From NCBI GenBank assembly GCA_903772945.1, contig CAICTM010000811.1:1-47369 (forward strand): a stretch of 47,369 nucleotides of DNA, read 5' to 3'. The position numbers and the translations under genes are program-made. Positions 41,554 through 47,369 of this stretch are shown here, piece after piece. Below the pieces are notes generated by a model. The model had not been told where the DNA came from. It saw only the letters and a program-made list of their open reading frames with translations, and did no database searches. Every line of letters begins with the position of its first letter. Positions within the stretch are counted from its first letter, which is position 1. The DNA comes from Seminavis robusta (taxonomy: Eukaryota > Bacillariophyta > Bacillariophyceae > Naviculales > Naviculaceae).

Positions 41554-42879
41554 TCAGACGGAGATCTCTCCATCTGAATGATTGAAGTCGAAGTCTGCAA
41601 GAGCCTTGTCGACTGCAGCCATTTTCTTGTCCGTCATGTTGAGGGACCCGACAGAGGAGTCATCCTCGTTGTCAGAGTCGTCCGACTTGCGTTTGGCAAC
41701 ATGGTTGCATTCGCTTTTCTTCTTGCGATCCGCCTTGACCGCAGCGTTGGAGACTTTCTTCATAAGGACCGAAAGTTCCTTTTTGGTGTAGGACTTGGCG
41801 TCGTCAGACTTGCGTTTCCAAGTCTTGTTCTTGTTGTACGCTGGCTTGCTATCGTTGTCAGACGAGGACTTGGCTTTGAGTTTCTTCAGAGTCATGCAAT
41901 CAGCAGTATTGTGAGTGCTGGACTCGTGGTAATCACACCACTTTTCTTCGCTCTTGGAAGAATGGTCGTTGTTGCGAGTAGACTTGTACTTCTTGCTGTT
42001 GTTCTTCTTCGAAGGAACTTGCTTGGCATCACTGCCTTTGTCAAAGTCTTCGGCGGATTCCATGCGCTCACAGAATCCAATGAGCGCTGCCATCTCGGCA
42101 GTGAAAGGATCGAAGTCGTCGTCCATCTTGCGCATCCAGGAAAGAGGAATGCCATGACAGATGATGTCGATGAATTCGTCCTGGTTCAACTGTTGATTGA
42201 CACCGAAAGGTGGCAAACGTGGAAGCTCATCGGTGTTCATCCGAGTGAGGTTGTTGATGTAGGCGCGAGTTGTCATCTCGCTAGGCTTACGCATCTTGCG
42301 ACGCATGAAGCGTTTCTGTTTTTCGAGAGCCTTGTAAGGACAGGCTGCTTCGATAACCGCGTTGATTCCAACGGTGATGTCCTCATCGCTTAGAGCGGGT
42401 TCCGCTGCACCGTCCCATGCGGCTTGAACACGAGCTTGGAATTGGACTTCGGTTTCTCCAGAACCCACGTCGCGTGGAGCAACTGCGTTTACAGCAATTT
42501 GTCGTAGGTTGTGGTGACGCACGGCACGATGGCCTGCACACCCAGCTTCGTAGGCACTCTTTGCAGAGCTGGAAGTCATCTCCTTGAGAAGGCGATGTTT
42601 GTCGTCGGCATTGGCAAGGTTGAGTCCAACGAAGACCTTCTCCATATTCGTAGCCCACTTGATGGTCTGACGCGGAGTGTTGGAACCATTGATAATGGCT
42701 ACCTTGAAGGTATATTTGGCACTGTTTGCATCTGCAGGAACGGTGCGAAGTTTATAGGTGGTTGCACGAGTATCGTCGATCTCGGCTTCTTCATCGTTGT
42801 CCACGAGAGGAAGAATGGGTTTGTCACGCAACTGTTTCTCGAAGTTGGTGAACGCATGCTTTCCTTGAGCAATCTTCAT
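41554..42879 (-). CDS. Gypsy gag, intact reading frame, about 441 aa
   Basis: Structural protein of the retrotransposon particle. From the ATG at 42879 (MKIAQGKHAF) to a TGA at 41554. The middle shows a helical capsid-like region (FIDIICHGIPLSWMRKMDDD). A zinc-knuckle-like CxxHx5Hx4C (WCDYHESSTHNTADC) follows, then Lys/Ser-rich nucleocapsid-type sequence and an acidic end. The protease frame continues in the same phase directly after the TGA. Confidence 0.85.
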   Translation of the reverse strand: MKIAQGKHAFTNFEKQLRDKPILPLVDNDEEAEIDDTRATTYKLRTVPADANSAKYTFKVAIINGSNTPRQTIKWATNMEKVFVGLNLANADDKHRLLKEMTSSSAKSAYEAGCAGHRAVRHHNLRQIAVNAVAPRDVGSGETEVQFQARVQAAWDGAAEPALSDEDITVGINAVIEAACPYKALEKQKRFMRRKMRKPSEMTTRAYINNLTRMNTDELPRLPPFGVNQQLNQDEFIDIICHGIPLSWMRKMDDDFDPFTAEMAALIGFCERMESAEDFDKGSDAKQVPSKKNNSKKYKSTRNNDHSSKSEEKWCDYHESSTHNTADCMTLKKLKAKSSSDNDSKPAYNKNKTWKRKSDDAKSYTKKELSVLMKKVSNAAVKADRKKKSECNHVAKRKSDDSDNEDDSSVGSLNMTDKKMAAVDKALADFDFNHSDGEISV

Positions 42880-42931
42880 GATGAAGGAATAAGTTGAGGG
42901 TAGCTGAAAGCTATTGTGTTTGTTAACAAAA

Positions 42932-43353
42932 TGCACTACGCTAAAAGCTAGTGTAAAGATCTTTCGAGTGTTTTGAGTTTGAGAGAATGAAACTTATGAG
43001 AGAGATTAGAAAGCGACGAAAACTAATCCATGAGAGAGATCGTTGTGAAGCTCATTGAAGTTGGTCTCCCGCGGGAGGCCTCGAAGTGTGATATCGTAGA
43101 TTATGATAATAACTCTACGTACTCCACGGTCCATTTCCGGAACACGTGGAAACTTCCGCTAGTAGCTGTCTAGTAGCGTGGAAGCTTTCCACGCTGGCTA
43201 AATATCTAGAGCGATGTTTCATCGACAACCTAGTATGACTAGCAGTCATGAGAACTCTGTCTCAATGACTATTCGCGAAGGACTACGTCATGAGTCGAAC
43301 TCAAACCCTATCTAGGATCGAGTCGCGAATAAGGCTAAGAGCCGTATATTGCA
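42932..43353 (-). repeat. 5' LTR of the gypsy element
   Basis: 422 bp, same ends and length as the left LTR, with ten substitutions between them. It should hold the promoter of the element, reading leftwards. Its right edge touches the truncated Copia gag. Confidence 0.93.
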
Positions 43354-44213
43354 CAGGAGTAGCACCAGTTCATGCCGGCAACGCAACCCAAGCACAAATC
43401 ACCGAAACCAACCGTCTCTACATAGCATCTGAGACCAGGTTCTTCATATGCAGAGCCACCGAAACTGCTCTACGCAAACAACTCCTTGACGACATCCCCG
43501 ACACCTTCACCAAAGCATTGAAGCATGAGATGTACGGATATGCCCAGCTCACAGTCATTCAGGTACTTACCCACCTCGACACCACCTACGGCACTGTTGA
43601 CGCCTTCGACCTTGCGCACAACTTGAAAAGGATGAATGCAACTTGGAGCCCCTCTCAACCCATCGAAGATCTCTGGAATCAGATCAAGGATGCCCAGAAA
43701 TTTGCAGCCGACCATGATCCAATCACAGATCAATACGCAGTCCGCTCTGCCCTTGAAAACCTTGAGAACAGTGGAATGTTCACGGATTCCCTCCGCGATT
43801 GGCGAAAGCCCACCATCGCAGCACAGCAATCATTTGCAACCATGGAAACCCACTTCACCGCGGCTGACAAAGAAAGACGCAGAATCCTTACTTCCAAAGG
43901 AATGGGATACGCTAACAAAGCTACCGAGGCTAAAAGCAACAAGGACTCCCCCGCCAGCACCAAAGGAGACAAAAACGGCGTCCCCATGTACTACTGCTGG
44001 TCGCACGGATTAGGACCAAACGGCAACCACACCAGCGCGAGCTGCTCCAAGCCAGTCACAGGACACCGCAAAGATTCTACTGCGGATAACATGCTAGGTG
44101 GGTGCTGTCAGATCCATCGCAAGGCCGGAGAAAGGGCCATCTACCGACGCCCACAGAGGCCCAATCGCGACAATGACGAAAATCAGCCACCTGCTGACCC
44201 AGCTCAAGGATGA
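43354..44213 (+). CDS. Copia gag, N-terminally truncated
   Basis: Open from the gypsy LTR junction to TGA at 44213. A capsid-like helical region (VIQVLTHLDTTYGTVDAFDL) is followed by a diatom-type zinc-binding block: YYCWSHGLGPNGNHTSASCS, then GHRKDSTADNMLGG. The native start is missing; the frame happens to stay open into the LTR, so a chimeric reading of about 21 LTR-derived residues plus gag is possible but has no known meaning. Confidence 0.8.
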
Positions 44214-44290
44214 GCAAGACGGGAGCCCTTCACACCAGTATTAGTAACACGTAATGAAAACAACAACCAAACATCTCATGTAGAGTCTAA

Positions 44291-47270
44291 AAACCCAATA
44301 TAGATAAGAAATGTTTAAAAGAAAAACCAATACAATCGAATGGTCCCCAGCAATCACATCTAGATGCACCACCCAAAACGGGACAGATAGCCACGGCCAC
44401 ACCGCTAGTCGCAGATACAGGCAGCACCGGACACTTTCTCTCTACCGAATTCATAGCCATCAGCAATGAAAGCATTATCAACATCCAACCAACCAACGAC
44501 CCAATCCGAGTCATTTTATCAGACAATACCGTCATCATATCAACCAACACCTGTCAACTGGACCTACCAAGCCTACCGCCATCAGCAACCAAGGCACACC
44601 TATTCCCATCCATGGGCACAACCTCACTACTATCAATCGGTCAACTTTGTGACGCAGGATGCGAGGCAATCTTTCGCGCACACGAGTGCCTAATCTCTTT
44701 CATGGGAGATACAATCCTCACCGGCAATCGCAACGTCCACACGAACAAGCTATGGGAAATCGACATCAGCAATCAAACCCAACACTCCTCCAACCTCATG
44801 GCAACCACACCATCGGCAACTCCTGCCGACATCGTAGCATTCGCACATGCAGCTCTGTTCTCCCCCATTCCATCTACCCTGACAACGGCTTTAAAGAACA
44901 AATACATCCACAATATGCCAGGCTTAACCACGGACACGTTTAACAAATACACACCGAACTCAATAGCCACTGCCAAAGGACACATGGACCAACAAAGGCA
45001 AGGAATCCAATCAACGAAACAGGAACCAGAGCCGCTGCCACTACTACCTGAGCACGACGACGCATTTCCATCCCAAGAAGAACCCACAGAACAAGTAGCC
45101 CTACAGCAAGCTTGCTATGCCACGGTCATTCAACCAACAGGGAAAACATTCTTGGACCAAACAGGACGCTTCTGCACTTCTTCATCCCATCCAGCGCCGG
45201 TAACAACTACCTATTCATCCTATACCACTATGACAGCAACTCCATTCACGCTGAACCCATGCAGAACCGATCCGCGAAATCCCATGTTAAAGCTTGGACA
45301 ACAATCCACAACCAGCTTGTACGTGCTGGGCTATGGCCCAAGCTCCACATGCTGGATAATGAGTGCTCGCAACAGCTTCGTGACCACATTAACAGCGAAG
45401 GAATTGCCATCCAAACGACACCTGCAGATTACACAGACGGAATGCAGCAGAGAGAGTGATCCAAACTTACAAAAACCACCTCATAGCTGGTCTCTGCACA
45501 ACCGACACCAACTTCCCACTCCACTTATGGGACAAACTCATCCCACAGTGCACCATCACCCTCAACCTCCTCTGAGGATCCCGAATCAACCCCAACCTCT
45601 CAGCCTATGCACAAGTCTTTGGAACATATGACTTTATGGCAACACACATTGCCCCTCCAGGCATTCATGTTGTAGTCCATGAGAAACCTGCTGAAAGAGC
45701 CACGTGGGCACCGAAAGGCAAAGATGGTTGGTACACCGGCCCCGAGTTAGAGTCTTACAGGTGCTTCAGAACCTGGATATGGGATACCCAACGTGAACGA
45801 AAAGCAGACACATTGTCTTGGTTCCCTCAGCGGCTCCAAATGCCTCTGCCAACAGCACTAGACCTTGCAATCGGCGGAATACGCGACATAGCCACAGCCC
45901 TCAGCCAACCAACAACCGACCCAGCAGCCCAAACACTCACAGACACAGAAGCTGGAATGCTCCTCGATCTAGCACACATGTTCGATCGCCGATTACACCA
46001 ACAACTCGAGCCGACCGCGAAAAACAGTACTACGAAATCGAACCACACCGACTACGGCCCATTTCTGAGGGTGCCAGGGGGCGCAAACACGTACGAAAAA
46101 AACAACCGACACCGAAAGAAAGCCAAACAGAAAGCGCAACCAGCACCGCCCGGAACACCAACGCCCACGAGCGCCACCCATCAGGCAAATAAAGCGGTCA
46201 ATCCAGACACAGGAGTCCTCTCGGATTACAAAGTACTCAAACAATCCACAGACGGAGAACACTGGATCAACGCTTGCTGCAACGAAATCGGTAGACTAGC
46301 TCAAGGACGCAAAGCAACAGGTCTTAAAGGCACGGGCACAATGCAATTCATCAAGCATACTGATGTCCCAGCCGGACGCAAACCCACGTATCTACGAGTG
46401 GTGTGCGATGACAGACCCCAGAAAGCTGAGATTAGACGTGTCTGCTTTACAGTAGGAGGAGACCGCATCGAATACCCCTTCGACGTCAGTACCAAAACAG
46501 CATCCCTGACAACAGTAAAGATGCACCTTAACAGCATCATATCCACGGAGGATGCCCGCTTCATGTCAATCGACATCAATGACTTCTACCTCAACACATC
46601 CATGGACCGACCCGAATACATGCGGATCCCCGTGGACGTCATTCCGGACGAAATCATGGACCAGTACAACCTCCACAACCTCGTACACAACGGATATGTA
46701 ATGGTCGAAATCAACCGAGGCATGTACGGCCTTCCCCAAGCTGGAAGAATCGCCAACGATGCTCTTGTCGAGTACTTGGCCATCCACGGATACACCCAAT
46801 CCAAGCACGTACATGGGCTATTCAAACACACCGATCGTCCAGTCACATTTACTTTGGTCGTAGACGATTTCGGAGTCAAGTATGTGGGCAAAGACAATGC
46901 CATGCATCTCAGCGACACACTAGCTAAAGCATACAAGATTACGACAGACTGGGACGGAGCTCTCTATTGCGGCATCCACGTCAAGTGGGACTATGACAAT
47001 GCAACCGTGGACCTCTCCATGCCAGGATATGTGCAACGAGCATTGCAAAGATTCAACCACTCACAGCCAACCAAACCACAATATGCCCCACACAAGTGGA
47101 ACATACCACAATATGGCCAACCAATCCAATACAGCGAGCCAGAGGACACGACAACTCCACTACCACCGAGCGGTATCAAGCACATCATCCAAGAAGTGGT
47201 GGGAGTCCTACTCTATTATGCAAGGGCTGTAGATTGCACCATGCTAATGGCCCTGGGCGACATAGCATGA
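44291..47270 (+). pseudogene. Copia pol, broken by frameshifts and a stop
   Basis: Frame open from 44291. Protease motif VADTGSTGHFL near 44411. Integrase starts with CYATVIQPTG and continues after a frameshift near 45180 (SSAGNNYLFILYHYDSN; LHMLDNECS), then after another near 45440 (AERVIQTYKNHLIAGL; FPLHLWDKLIPQ). A TGA near 45571 interrupts LNLL*GSRINPNLS, where related elements have Arg. RT follows (45636-47270) with FMSIDINDFYLN and the YxDD-type VVDDFGVKYVG, ending at TGA after LMALGDIA. RNase H is lost. Confidence 0.85.
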
Positions 47271-47369
47271 AAGCGTTACAGTTCCTCCCACGACTCAGAG
47301 TATCCGTGAGTAGATTGAGTCATGCTTTATGGGTCAACACGATGGAACAGAGAACGCTGGCAAGAACAC
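47271..47369. other. Window end, unassigned
   Basis: These 99 bp follow the Copia RT stop. I do not see the RNase H block that should come next, so the element may be broken here or continue with divergent sequence. Confidence 0.4.

Larger units (their letters stand above)
39052..43353 (-). mobile_element. Ty3/gypsy LTR retrotransposon, degenerate, minus orientation
   Basis: Paired LTRs bracket gag and pol read on the minus strand in the order gag, protease, reverse transcriptase, integrase, the gypsy order. The LTRs differ at 10 of 422 positions (about 97.6% identity by eye). Pol has lost blocks: the RT segment with the first catalytic Asp, RNase H, and much of the integrase. The flanks show no 5-bp target duplication (CCATT left, CAGGA right). 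The right flank is the body of a Copia element, so the insertion or a later rearrangement removed that element's start. Mobilisation would need proteins supplied by other copies. Confidence 0.93.
43354..47270 (+). mobile_element. Ty1/copia retrotransposon, 5'-truncated, degenerate
   Basis: Gag, protease, integrase and reverse transcriptase follow in this order on the plus strand, the copia order. The 5' LTR, leader and gag N-terminus are gone at the gypsy LTR boundary. After the RT the frame stops at 47268-47270, before RNase H, and no 3' LTR is seen inside the window. The sense strand is rich in A and C, unlike the host genes. Confidence 0.9.

Noticed and set aside
41578..42393. 271-codon plus-strand frame
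   Set aside because: Antisense to gag; its Val/Leu-rich content is the complement of gag's Lys/Asp codons.

Overview
The window looks like nuclear DNA of a photosynthetic stramenopile, most likely a raphid pennate diatom. Three genes begin with a signal peptide followed by a Ser/Ala-Phe cleavage motif, the bipartite presequence used to enter the secondary plastid. Genes carry few, short GT-AG introns, and the Copia gag has the zinc-finger block I associate with diatom elements. I cannot name the species from sequence alone.

Genic part, 1-36.6 kb. From left to right: a partial 3' gene end; a Ser/Pro-rich unknown protein; a small unknown gene on the minus strand; a plastid Hsp90 with a 7-nt microexon; a divergently transcribed plastid rubredoxin; a mitochondrial CBP3/UQCC1-type cytochrome bc1 assembly chaperone ending in a WW domain; two tandem 891-codon secretory-pathway proteins that fuse DOMON, a copper type II monooxygenase and a TLC-like multispan membrane domain; a plastid-targeted Mpv17/PMP22-family membrane protein with a possible small two-exon gene upstream; a five-exon secreted heme peroxidase with a (GGGGNN)n linker, plus a relic of a second copy 2.7 kb away; and a 2955-residue DUF3638/DUF3645 protein with a helicase-like Walker A/B pair and an FG-motif tail. 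The long spaces between genes are rich in the palindrome TACCGGTA, GCTAGC strings and GAATC repeats.

Mobile part, 37.2-47.3 kb. A 1048-bp element with perfect 46-bp inverted ends carries ten near-palindromic 18-mers in its subterminal regions and has a smaller inverted-repeat element nested inside it. Next is a near-palindromic direct repeat, then a minus-strand Ty3/gypsy element (39052-43353) with paired 422-bp LTRs, gag and a damaged pol. It abuts a 5'-truncated, plus-strand Ty1/copia element (43354-47270) whose pol has frameshifts and a stop. The 15 TACCGGTA copies all lie left of 37.15 kb and none lie in the mobile part, which suggests that the mobile block is later material in an older gene neighbourhood.

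The host genes do not form an operon-like pathway. Shared themes are plastid biogenesis (Hsp90, rubredoxin, Mpv17-like), the secretory or extracellular redox space (copper monooxygenases, heme peroxidase) and local duplication (monooxygenase pair with copied 3' flank, peroxidase relic).
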